Of a stretch of DNA of 31,725 nt, positions 7,298 to 14,118 are shown one piece after another. The notes under the pieces were generated by a model. It did no database searches. It had not been told where the DNA came from and saw nothing but the letters and a program-made list of their open reading frames with translations. Every line of letters begins with the position of its first letter. Within the stretch, counting starts at the first letter, position 1. The stretch spans positions 1 through 31,725 of the forward strand of contig CABRHX010000023.1 of NCBI GenBank assembly GCA_902470805.1. The letters are read 5' to 3'. The stretch comes from an uncultured Collinsella sp. (GTDB lineage Bacteria; Actinomycetota; Coriobacteriia; Coriobacteriales; Coriobacteriaceae). Both the position numbers and the translations under genes were made by a program.

Positions 7298-8926
7298 CTA
7301 TGCCTCAAAGACCACCTTGCCGGCGATCATCGTGAGGGCTGCGGTAGCCTCGAGCACCTCGGCCGGCTCGCAATCAAAGAGATTGCGGTCGAGCACGCAG
7401 ATATCTGCCTGTTTGCCGCACGCGAGCGTGCCGATGCGGTCCTCGGCATGCATGGCGTAGGCGCTGCCATAGGTGTAGGCGCGCAGAGCCTCGGCCATGG
7501 TAATGCGCTCCTGGGGGAACCAGCCCTCAGGGTTGGAACCGTCCTCGAGCATGCGGAAGACCGCGCCGTACACCTCCTCCATGGGCTCCAAGCCCACAAC
7601 GGGGAAGTCACTGCCCAGGTGCACCACGGCTCCGCTGGCAAGCAGGCTATGCAGGGGCCACGAAAGCGCGGCACGCTCGGGACCCACGGCTTCGTCCTTG
7701 GCAAGGTCAGCCATATCGAGCAGCATGTGCCACGGCTGCATGCCGGGGCAGACGCCGAGCTCGGCATAACGCGGCATATCCTCGGGTTGAACCGTCTCGT
7801 TGTGCTCCATGGAGTGGCGACAATCCCGCTTGCCATGCAAGCGCTCGCCCTCCTCAAAGCAATCGAGCACAAAACGCACCGAGCGATCGCCGATTGCATG
7901 GATGCGCGTGTCAACGCCCCATTCCTGCGCCCTCAGGATGGCAGCACGGATGCGCTCCGGCTCCTCCGCGGGCTCACCACAGGTGTCGGGTGCGTTGCTA
8001 TAGGGTTCAAGCATCCAGGCGGTATGGTCGGAGCACACACCATCAAGGAACTGCTTAAAGCCGTGCCACTCCACCTGCGTACCCGGGAAGGCGTATTTCT
8101 CCTTGATCTGCTCGAGCGTCAAGGACTCGTTTTCGAACAGGTCGGTGTACAGGAACACGCGCAGCGGCAAGTCGCCCTTGGCATTAAGACCTGCCAACAC
8201 CGCATACGGGTTTTCCATGCTCACAAACGTAGGATTGACCATGCCGACCGTAGTGATTCCCAGGGCATTGGCGCGCCGGGCGGTTTTTGCAAACGACGCG
8301 TCAACAACCTCGGGCGCTGGGTCGTAGACCTCGTCCATAAAGAAGGCGCCGGCGTTGTTGGAAAACACGCCCGTCAGATTGCCGTCGGCATCCTTAAGGA
8401 TCTTGCCGCCTGCGGGATCGGGCGTCTGCGAAGTTACTCCCACCTTGTTGATGGCGCAGGTATTGGCACTAAAGGTATGCAAGTCAACCTGCTGCAGAAA
8501 TACCGGGCGGTCGGAGATGTACTCATCGATCATCGCGGCCGTGGGCATCTCGGGGACATCCCACTGGAACTGGATAATCTGGCAGCCCAGAATCCACTCG
8601 TTATCGGGATGGTCGGCCGCAAACGCCACGACACGTTCCATCGCCATCTCAAAACTGGTGCAGTCGATGAGGTTGACGGCAAAATCGGGGTCGGTCATAA
8701 ACGCGCCCTGGGCAAAATGCGTGTGCGAGTCGATCAGGCCGGGCATGACGAGCTGGTCGCCAAAGTCGCGCACCTCGGTATCGGGACCGATAAACGGTGC
8801 CAGGTGAGCATCGTCACCGCAGGCAACGATTTTATCGCCCCGCACGGCAACGCCGCCCTTAAACGGCTCGAGCCCATCGCCGGTAAAGACGGCGTCGCTC
8901 TTGATAACTACATCAGCCTTGTCCAT
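7298..8926 (-). CDS. Amidohydrolase family 3 (YtcJ-like) metal-dependent hydrolase
   Basis: A 542-residue enzyme of the amidohydrolase superfamily, expected to hydrolyse an amide or imine bond; the substrate is unknown. Seen: a beta-sandwich start, the metal-binding DSHTHF (His68 and His70), a central block around FKQFLDGV, then IHAIGD, HSMEHNE and LGSDFPV, which follow the YtcJ/N-substituted formamide deformylase layout. The tail RIGTLACGKQADICVLD is the family's typical closing. The ATG at 8926 is preceded by GAGGAGG at 6-base spacing; an in-frame ATG at 8944 is upstream of that site. No signal peptide is seen. Followed by a MATE exporter and preceded, 315 bases upstream, by a membrane LuxR regulator. 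Confidence 0.88.
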   Translation of the reverse strand: MDKADVVIKSDAVFTGDGLEPFKGGVAVRGDKIVACGDDAHLAPFIGPDTEVRDFGDQLVMPGLIDSHTHFAQGAFMTDPDFAVNLIDCTSFEMAMERVVAFAADHPDNEWILGCQIIQFQWDVPEMPTAAMIDEYISDRPVFLQQVDLHTFSANTCAINKVGVTSQTPDPAGGKILKDADGNLTGVFSNNAGAFFMDEVYDPAPEVVDASFAKTARRANALGITTVGMVNPTFVSMENPYAVLAGLNAKGDLPLRVFLYTDLFENESLTLEQIKEKYAFPGTQVEWHGFKQFLDGVCSDHTAWMLEPYSNAPDTCGEPAEEPERIRAAILRAQEWGVDTRIHAIGDRSVRFVLDCFEEGERLHGKRDCRHSMEHNETVQPEDMPRYAELGVCPGMQPWHMLLDMADLAKDEAVGPERAALSWPLHSLLASGAVVHLGSDFPVVGLEPMEEVYGAVFRMLEDGSNPEGWFPQERITMAEALRAYTYGSAYAMHAEDRIGTLACGKQADICVLDRNLFDCEPAEVLEATAALTMIAGKVVFEA

Positions 8927-9241
8927 GCGAGCCTCCTCAGGCATCTTTGGTTGTAACGCGGACGCACCGCCCGCGTGGGCACTCGGTTGGGAGCGTAGCG
9001 CTCCCGCATCGGCGCGTGCCTACAAGCCGTGCTCGGACGTCTGTCCCACGTCCGCGGCTTCGCGCTACACCCATTGATACACAGGGGCAAATCCGTGCCA
9101 AGGCCAGGGACCGCAAACGGTCAGTTTAAGCAGGTTTACACGCTTTACCTGCAGGTTTATTGTCTGAGATTATTACCGCTTCATTACGCCCAACGGTGTG
9201 GCCGCCCACACAGCAAGACCCGCATGCGAGGAAGAATGAGG
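8927..9241. promoter_or_regulatory. Upstream region of the amidohydrolase-MATE unit with putative LuxR sites
   Basis: A 315-base interval without a credible gene. Two copies of GCAGGTTTA (9130-9138 and 9151-9159) lie 21 bases, or two helical turns, apart. The second is part of the palindrome ACCTGCAGGT (9147-9156). GGTTTA-type motifs also occur in the region in front of ptcA (16913-16957), where another membrane LuxR gene starts. I infer binding sites for the neighbouring LuxR protein. A GC-rich, structured stretch (8950-9070) precedes the amidohydrolase start. Confidence 0.4.
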
Positions 9242-10234
9242 CTAGGAACGCCAAAAGGTATCTATAAGGTCATCTCGGTTGGAGACGCCGCTTTTAACGT
9301 AGATGCGATGCAAGTGTGCCTTGACCGTGCCAGGGCTGATGACCAACTCGCTGGCGATGTTTTGGGCGTCGTTGCCCTTCAGCACCAGCGTGAGCACCTC
9401 CTGCTCGCGCCGTGACAGCTTATGGGCGTCGGCATAAATCACCACACGCGATGCGAGATCGTCCTCAGAGCTTGCGCTCTCGGCTGCCACGTCCTCATCG
9501 GCACGCGGATGACGGGCATACACACGCAGGATATGGCTAAACTGGCAAAAAAGCTGAGCCGCGCATACCACGAGCAGCACGTTTTCGGAGATATTGCGCT
9601 CGGACAGATACCACAAAAAGAGGCCGATGACGGGGTTTTGGGAGTCGGGGCGGCAGAACAAGATCATGTAGGTGTCCTCGGCGATCACGCAAAACACAAG
9701 AACGAAGGCCACCTTCCAAAAGAGCTTTGAGCGGTCGAGGTCGAGTTTCTCAACACGCGTTGCTCTGTACCGGTAATGCCAGGCGGCATAGGCAAGACAT
9801 CCTACATTACCCAGGTCACGCGTGAGCCAAAAGAGATACTGCTGCACCTCTCCGGCAGCGCCGCTGCGAGGCACCAGCAGCAATTGCAAGATTGAAAACG
9901 GCACGATAGCGAGTCCGAGCATGCGCGACGTCGGTCTTTTGCGCAAGCGCGCAAACATCCATAGTACCACGCAGGCATAGATGGCAATACCAAGCACGCA
10001 GCGCAGCAAGGGGTGCTGCAGCGGCTCGCTAAAGGTAACGGCGTAGTCGTATTTGAGCCGATTGTACTCGTCAAAAAAGATGACCGACATATCGAGCATA
10101 TAGAGCAAAAAACCCGCCGCGGCCACGAGGCTGTCGCGACGGCGCGTCATGAGCCAAACCACCAATGCCACGGCACTGGTCACCAGAGCCACACCCATGA
10201 TAATCGTGGTGTAGATATAGAACGCGAAACTCAT
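9242..10234 (-). CDS. LuxR family regulator with membrane sensor domain
   Basis: A 330-residue protein with about seven hydrophobic segments in the first 240 residues and a C-terminal LuxR helix-turn-helix (KLSRREQEVLTLVLKGNDAQ, then VISPGTVKAHLHRIYVKSGV). This is a one-component, membrane-bound transcription factor. Its sensor shares short motifs with the regulator at 17094-18059: IAEDTYMIL against VAEDFYNIL, and YLSERNISENV against YLSERNFSENV, although most of the rest differs. GGGGAGG precedes the ATG. It is co-oriented with the amidohydrolase and MATE genes and divergent from a 63-codon gene, so it may control either. The ligand is unknown. Confidence 0.87.
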   Translation of the reverse strand: MSFAFYIYTTIIMGVALVTSAVALVVWLMTRRRDSLVAAAGFLLYMLDMSVIFFDEYNRLKYDYAVTFSEPLQHPLLRCVLGIAIYACVVLWMFARLRKRPTSRMLGLAIVPFSILQLLLVPRSGAAGEVQQYLFWLTRDLGNVGCLAYAAWHYRYRATRVEKLDLDRSKLFWKVAFVLVFCVIAEDTYMILFCRPDSQNPVIGLFLWYLSERNISENVLLVVCAAQLFCQFSHILRVYARHPRADEDVAAESASSEDDLASRVVIYADAHKLSRREQEVLTLVLKGNDAQNIASELVISPGTVKAHLHRIYVKSGVSNRDDLIDTFWRS

Positions 10235-10295
10235 GCCCGCCTCCCCTGTCTAGATGCTGTGAGGATGTTGACAGATTCTTTGCCGCAAGATTAGA

Positions 10296-10349
10296 CTCAC
10301 CGATTAAACGTACTGTATCGTTTAGATAAACAAGCTGTGTCTCACCGAT
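10296..10349. promoter_or_regulatory. Putative operator between the membrane LuxR gene and the small gene
   Basis: TAAACG (10305-10310) and CGTTTA (10319-10324) form an inverted repeat with an 8-base spacer. The 9-mer CTCACCGAT occurs directly repeated at 10296-10304 and 10341-10349. Both lie in the divergent promoter interval, as expected for an autoregulatory LuxR site. Confidence 0.4.
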
Positions 10350-10362
10350 GAAAGGAGATGCC

Positions 10363-10554
10363 ATGACACCGATCGCTCCGCTCAAGATGCTCGTCGCGCC
10401 CGCCGCCAAGGCCATCACCCGACTCGGTTCTTCCATGACCTACGACAATGTCCCCTGCGCCGTTGAGGCGCGTTCGGACAGCTGCCCCTACCTGGGCCAC
10501 GTCCCCTACTTTGCACCCAAGCTCGCATCTGATCCCGAGCAGCGTGAGCAGTAA
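10363..10554 (+). CDS. Small hypothetical protein, 63 residues
   Basis: I do not recognise this family. The ATG at 10363 has AAAGGAG at 10351-10357 with 5-base spacing, and codon choice is strongly GC-ending like the neighbours, which supports a real gene. The N-terminal third (PLKMLVAPAAKAITRL) could be an amphipathic helix. The second half holds two cysteines (VPCAVEARSDSCPYLGH). It is divergent from the membrane LuxR gene over a shared operator-bearing interval, so it may be the regulator's direct target. It is convergent with the transporter that ends at 10590. Confidence 0.6.
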   Translation: MTPIAPLKMLVAPAAKAITRLGSSMTYDNVPCAVEARSDSCPYLGHVPYFAPKLASDPEQREQ

Positions 10555-10589
10555 TCCAAGATGCATCTAGCACCGCACAACTCGCGGCG

Positions 10590-11999
10590 CTACTGTTTTG
10601 GTGCAAAGCGACCTGTCCCCCTTGCGCCAACGCCGGGATTGTCGATGCTGCGGCCGCGGCGCGATATGAGGCGCGAAACCTCGCCCAGCAACACGCCGAT
10701 CACCACACCCATGAGGATCGGCAACTTTGACATCTCGGCGGGCGAGCTGTTAAGCGGCACGATTGTCGCAACAATCGAAAGCACGAGTTCTACCACCGGC
10801 ACCGCAAGCGCTACCGCAAGCACCTTGCCCTCGAAGGGCGCGCGAAACACGCGCGGGCGGTCGTCGTATTTACGCAGGCGCCAAAACGCCGGGAACATCG
10901 GGATATAGCTCATGAGCAGAAAGACGACGTTCATCGAGAAGAAGACCCAAAAGACGTCGGAACCTTCACCCAGCGGAATCTGAAGTAGCAGCACCAAGCT
11001 GGCAAAACAACCGTTAATGAGTGCCGAGCCGTTGGGCATGCCGGTCTTCTTGGACACCAGCGCAAAGGGACGCGGCATGTTGCCATGGCGCGCGGCATAG
11101 CTCGCCACGTTGTTGACGCCAAAGCTCCAACAGATCATGTTGGCAAACAGCGTTACCAGAAAGGCCACGCCCACGACCATCGTCAGCGGGTGAGCGCGCC
11201 CCACCATGGCGGCAACCGCGTCCACAATGCCCGAATCGAGTGAAAGCTGCTCGGTGGGAACCGCGGCTCCAATACCGATGCCACAGATAATGTAGATCGC
11301 CGCGATGGCAACGCCACCGGCGATAACCGCCTTGGGGATATCGCGCGATGGGTTCTTCATCGTGCTGGCAAAGGTCGCGACCACCTCAAAGCCCATAAAG
11401 TTGAATAGGATGATTGAAAGATACGTCAGTGAGTTAGTGTCTCCCAGATCGGGGACAAATGTCTTAAACGACATATCGTTGGCAAAGCCGTTGTTGCAGG
11501 CAAACCAGATGCCGATGATTCCCACCACGGCGGTAATGAGCACCTTGATGACGGCGCCGCCATCCATGACCCAATCGGCCTCGGCCACCGGCTGCATTGC
11601 CATGACCGTGACGCCCCACACAAAGGCAAGCTCGATGGCAATTCGGACCCCAAGCGAAAATTCGATGCCCCATACCGCATTGATGACACTGGGGAACATG
11701 CAGGCGATACTTGCCACCCACAGTGGAAAGTTGACCCAATAGCACCAGGAGCAGCGTGCACACCAACGGTCTCCCAAGCCCAGGCGAACCCAGTCGTACA
11801 GGCCGCCCTCGGAATCGAACGCCGTACCGAGCTCGGCCACCACCAGGCCATAGGGAAGCAAAAACGTAATGATAAGGAAGATCCACCAGAAGAACTGCAC
11901 GTTACCCATGGCAGATGCCGGAGCAGCCGCCTCGATGGTAAAGACAACGCAGATAACCGAGAGGATGACCTCGAACAGGGAGAACTTTTTACCTGCCAT
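10590..11999 (-). CDS. APC family amino acid/polyamine transporter (agmatine-putrescine exchanger-like, copy 2)
   Basis: A 469-residue permease with about twelve membrane helices of the APC superfamily. Clearly paralogous to the product of 14119-15558: both share the GNxQFFWWIFLI and LPYG-VVAELGT blocks, NFMGFEV, and SFGVN..A.YAA.HGNMP. Given the flanking aguA and ptcA, it is probably an agmatine/putrescine antiporter, though other amino acids are possible. The ATG at 11999 is overlapped by 11 bases by a 60-codon candidate ORF upstream, implying possible translational coupling. The last dozen residues and the stop are encoded inside a CTGTCCCC-type palindrome (10598-10630), so the C-terminal tail was probably created by an insertion. 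Confidence 0.88.
   Translation of the reverse strand: MAGKKFSLFEVILSVICVVFTIEAAAPASAMGNVQFFWWIFLIITFLLPYGLVVAELGTAFDSEGGLYDWVRLGLGDRWCARCSWCYWVNFPLWVASIACMFPSVINAVWGIEFSLGVRIAIELAFVWGVTVMAMQPVAEADWVMDGGAVIKVLITAVVGIIGIWFACNNGFANDMSFKTFVPDLGDTNSLTYLSIILFNFMGFEVVATFASTMKNPSRDIPKAVIAGGVAIAAIYIICGIGIGAAVPTEQLSLDSGIVDAVAAMVGRAHPLTMVVGVAFLVTLFANMICWSFGVNNVASYAARHGNMPRPFALVSKKTGMPNGSALINGCFASLVLLLQIPLGEGSDVFWVFFSMNVVFLLMSYIPMFPAFWRLRKYDDRPRVFRAPFEGKVLAVALAVPVVELVLSIVATIVPLNSSPAEMSKLPILMGVVIGVLLGEVSRLISRRGRSIDNPGVGARGTGRFAPKQ
10598..10630. repeat. CTGTCCCC-family palindrome within the transporter 3' end
   Basis: Arms 10598-10606 and 10622-10630 pair over 9 bases with one mismatch. The loop contains CCTGTCCCC (10612-10620), the same core as in the palindromes at 5747-5785 and 25068-25096. 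Read on the minus strand it encodes the terminal residues of the transporter, ending PKQ and stop. Confidence 0.6.
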
Positions 12000-12171
12000 G
12001 GCACGCTTCCCCTACAGCAAAAAGGATGGCATCTGTACCGAAGGCGCAGCCCAAGGTAGGGTTGCAGGCCGCGTCACCGGTGCAGGTGCCATCCCAAAGA
12101 GAAGAGAGGATGCAATTGTTGGACCAACGCTCGCGGAACAGGCGCGTGTAGATAACGATACGCTGGTACAT
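11989..12171 (-). CDS. Candidate 60-residue Cys-rich leader ORF
   Basis: An ATG at 12171 with CGGAG six bases upstream opens a 60-codon frame with GC- and pyrimidine-ending codons like the real genes nearby and very few A-ending codons. The product has five cysteines (positions 20, 30, 36, 42 and 57), a basic N-terminus (MYQRIVIYTRLFRERW) and no match that I recognise. Its stop overlaps the start of the downstream APC transporter by 11 bases. It could be a translationally coupled regulatory leader peptide or a small Cys-rich protein. Coding status is uncertain and rests on codon use and placement alone. Confidence 0.4.
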   Translation of the reverse strand: MYQRIVIYTRLFRERWSNNCILSSLWDGTCTGDAACNPTLGCAFGTDAILFAVGEACHGR

Positions 12172-12226
12172 AGATACTCCGATCAAAACGGCCGCGATTG
12201 CGACCGGAATCTTTTGGCAATTGAAG

Positions 12227-12295
12227 ACGCGTCTGACCTGGGATATTCAAGCGAACAATTGGCCTAACCCGCAATAAATCCCAGATCAGACGCGT
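12227..12295. repeat. 17-bp inverted repeat upstream of the APC transporter
   Basis: ACGCGTCTGACCTGGGA (12227-12243) and TCCCAGATCAGACGCGT (12279-12295) differ at one pair, which still allows a G-U wobble on one strand. The loop is 35 bases. It could be an attenuator or operator for the transporter transcript. Confidence 0.5.
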
Positions 12296-12347
12296 ACTCA
12301 ATCAAAGAGGCGGGCACTCCGAAGTGGAGGCAACGGAGTGCCCAAAG

Positions 12348-12444
12348 AAAAACCCAGCCGACCAAGACATCGAATAAACCGACCATCAATGCCCCGAGAT
12401 GGTCACGGTGCGATTCACCGACTGTCCGATTGATCGGCTGGGTT
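12348..12444 (-). terminator. Branched terminator-like structure after aguA (second copy)
   Basis: On the minus strand the outer stem pairs 12434-12444 with 12351-12361 (11 bp) and is followed by a T-rich run at 12350-12345. Inside are two short hairpins: GACCAT/ATGGTC (near 12380-12405) and CGGTG/CACCG (near 12408-12422). The outer stem plus T-run fits termination of the aguA transcript. The internal branching is more than a terminator needs. Confidence 0.5.
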
Positions 12445-12545
12445 TCTGAGGTGCGGCAGATTGCCCTGAAAGAGGAGGGCATAGACCTTAAGGGTCATGC
12501 CCGACGATTGAAGGGCAAGGTGCCGTGCCTCGGGAAGACAGACAA

Positions 12546-13751
12546 TTACGCGGACGGCTCCTGCTGAGTAATGCAGTGGATGTTGCCGCCACCGAAGACG
12601 ACCTGCTCGGACTGAACGCCGACGCACTTGTAGACGCCCTCGCCCCAGACCTCGTCGTAGATCTTCTGGAGCGTGTCGACGGCCAGCTGGTCGTTCTCGT
12701 CGCCGTACTGCGGGACGATAACGCCGTGGTTGGTCACGAGGTAGTTCATGTAGGAGGCGATCAGCGGCTCGTCGGGGACGCGCGGCTCGGCGTTCTCGTC
12801 GGCGTCGATGGTGTCGCAGGAAGCCTGGTCCATGAACAGCGGGTTCACGGGCATGCAGAGCTTGTAGACCTTCATCTTGCGGCCCTTGGCGTCGACGGCG
12901 TTGGAGAGGGTCTCGTAGGCAGCGTGGCACTGCTCGTAGAACGGATACTCGGGATCGTCGGTCCAAATGCAGGCCATGACGCCCGGCGCGATGAACGTGG
13001 CGACGTCGTCGATGTGGCCGTTGGTCTCCTCGGGGTCGATGCCCTCCTTGACCCAGATGACCTTCTCGACACCCAGGTAATCCTTGAGGTGCTCGTCCAT
13101 GTAGGCGCGAAGCTCCTCGCTCCAGGGCTCAAACTTCTTGCGGTACTTGGGCCAGATGGACTCGGGATCCTCTTCCTCCTCCAGAACCGCAGAGCAGGTG
13201 CGGCCCGGGGAAAGCAGGCACTGGTCGGTCACGACAAGGGTGCCCTCGCCGTCGACGGTGATGGAGCCGCCCTCGAGGATCATGTCGTCGGGACGATAGC
13301 GGCGGCAGCCGGAGAGCTCAGCCATCTTGAGGGCGATCTGCTCGTCCTTGTCCCACGGGAAGTACAGGCCGTCGACGAGGCCGCCGTAGGCGTTGAAGTG
13401 CCAGTGGTTGGCGCGCTTCTCGCCCTTGCCGTTGATGACGTAGGTGGCGGCAGTGTCGCGGAACCAGGCGTCGTCGGTGGTCATCTCGATGACGGTGACG
13501 TTCTCGTCGTTCTCGAAGACGGCCTTGCAGTTGGCGTAGTCGACCTGGTTGGCGCACATATAGACCGGGGTGAACTCGGAGATGGCGCGGGCGATGGCGG
13601 CATACTGCTTCTGGGCCGGCTTGGCGCCGTGGGCCCAGGTGTCGGTGCGGTGGGGCCAGCCCATCCACACGCGATCCTGCGGGGCGAACTCGGCGGGCAT
13701 GAAGAAGCCGTCGGCCTTGGGGGTGGACTCGGACTCGGTGATCGTACGCAT
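12546..13751 (-). CDS. aguA: Agmatine deiminase (second copy)
   Basis: Same reaction as the copy at 1960-3081: agmatine to N-carbamoylputrescine plus ammonia. The 401 residues keep the catalytic NGHIDD and GGGNIHCITQQ with the nucleophilic cysteine. Two differences stand out. An acidic insertion of about 25 residues follows QCLLSPGR (EEEEDPESIWPKYRKKF). The usual R-D-x-G-P substrate stretch reads AWFRDTAATYVIN, with A-A in place of G-P. Activity is still likely because the nucleophile and the His/Asp pair are intact, but specificity may differ. GGAGGA precedes the ATG. It lies between two APC exchangers in the ptcA cluster. Confidence 0.93.
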   Translation of the reverse strand: MRTITESESTPKADGFFMPAEFAPQDRVWMGWPHRTDTWAHGAKPAQKQYAAIARAISEFTPVYMCANQVDYANCKAVFENDENVTVIEMTTDDAWFRDTAATYVINGKGEKRANHWHFNAYGGLVDGLYFPWDKDEQIALKMAELSGCRRYRPDDMILEGGSITVDGEGTLVVTDQCLLSPGRTCSAVLEEEEDPESIWPKYRKKFEPWSEELRAYMDEHLKDYLGVEKVIWVKEGIDPEETNGHIDDVATFIAPGVMACIWTDDPEYPFYEQCHAAYETLSNAVDAKGRKMKVYKLCMPVNPLFMDQASCDTIDADENAEPRVPDEPLIASYMNYLVTNHGVIVPQYGDENDQLAVDTLQKIYDEVWGEGVYKCVGVQSEQVVFGGGNIHCITQQEPSA

Positions 13752-14118
13752 AAGATTTCCTCCAAATCGAACGATCGCTTGCTGCGGGCGGGTTACCCGC
13801 AGCCTAAAACCAAGAGATGGTAGGCGCCCGTCCCCGGCAAAGGTCGGGGCGCCCGGTGCCGGTTTTCACGGAATCGCACCGGCAAGCGACGACGTAACCA
13901 AGTGCGCGGAGACAAAACGCACGAAGGATACGGAAGAGAGATTGGGGTGGGCGGTGGTTACCGGAGCTATCGCTCACACCCACCCCGGGGGAATGGTTAG
14001 CAAACCTGTCGCTTGGACACGCCTCCGAAGAGGCTAGAGTGCCCGGAGTCGGGAGCGACAAGCCCGACGAAGCGCGCGTTGGTACACGAGGAGGGTTGGA
14101 GCCCCAGAACCGGGTGCT
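13752..14118 (-). promoter_or_regulatory. Highly structured leader region in front of aguA (second copy)
   Basis: A 367-base interval without a gene. Stems visible: 13781-13788 with 13796-13803 (8 bp, about 20 bases before the Shine-Dalgarno), 13832-13836 with 13845-13849 extended by GGCG/CGCC, 13853-13859 with 13876-13882 (7 bp), and 13944-13951 with 13979-13986 (8 bp). Such a chain of GC-rich hairpins in an operon gap suggests an RNA regulatory leader or processing region. I could not match it to a known riboswitch class. Confidence 0.4.

Larger units (their letters stand above)
12172..12545. other. Structured gene-free interval between aguA (second copy) and the APC transporter
   Basis: No credible gene. 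It holds a near-perfect 17-bp inverted repeat (12227-12243 with 12279-12295, one mismatch), a 10-bp hairpin (12312-12321 with 12334-12343), and the longer branched structure at 12351-12444. The promoter of the transporter, if separate, should lie near 12200-12300. Confidence 0.6.

Noticed and set aside
7244..8956. 570-codon open frame on the plus strand antisense to the amidohydrolase
   Set aside because: It is the mirror of a high-GC gene; the minus-strand frame has clear amidohydrolase motifs and a ribosome site, while this frame has no recognisable domain.
12264..12482. 72-codon hydrophobic frame on the minus strand after aguA
   Set aside because: It runs through the hairpins and terminator structure, has no good ribosome site and poor codon character.
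12525..13823. Long plus-strand frame antisense to the second aguA
   Set aside because: Val/Leu/Asp/Gly-rich translation typical of reverse-complement shadows of GC-rich genes; aguA motifs on the other strand are unambiguous.
13853..13883. Partial likeness to a cobalamin riboswitch core (GGTGCGATTCCG on the minus strand)
   Set aside because: No B12 box or matching flanking helices were found; kept only as a structured leader.
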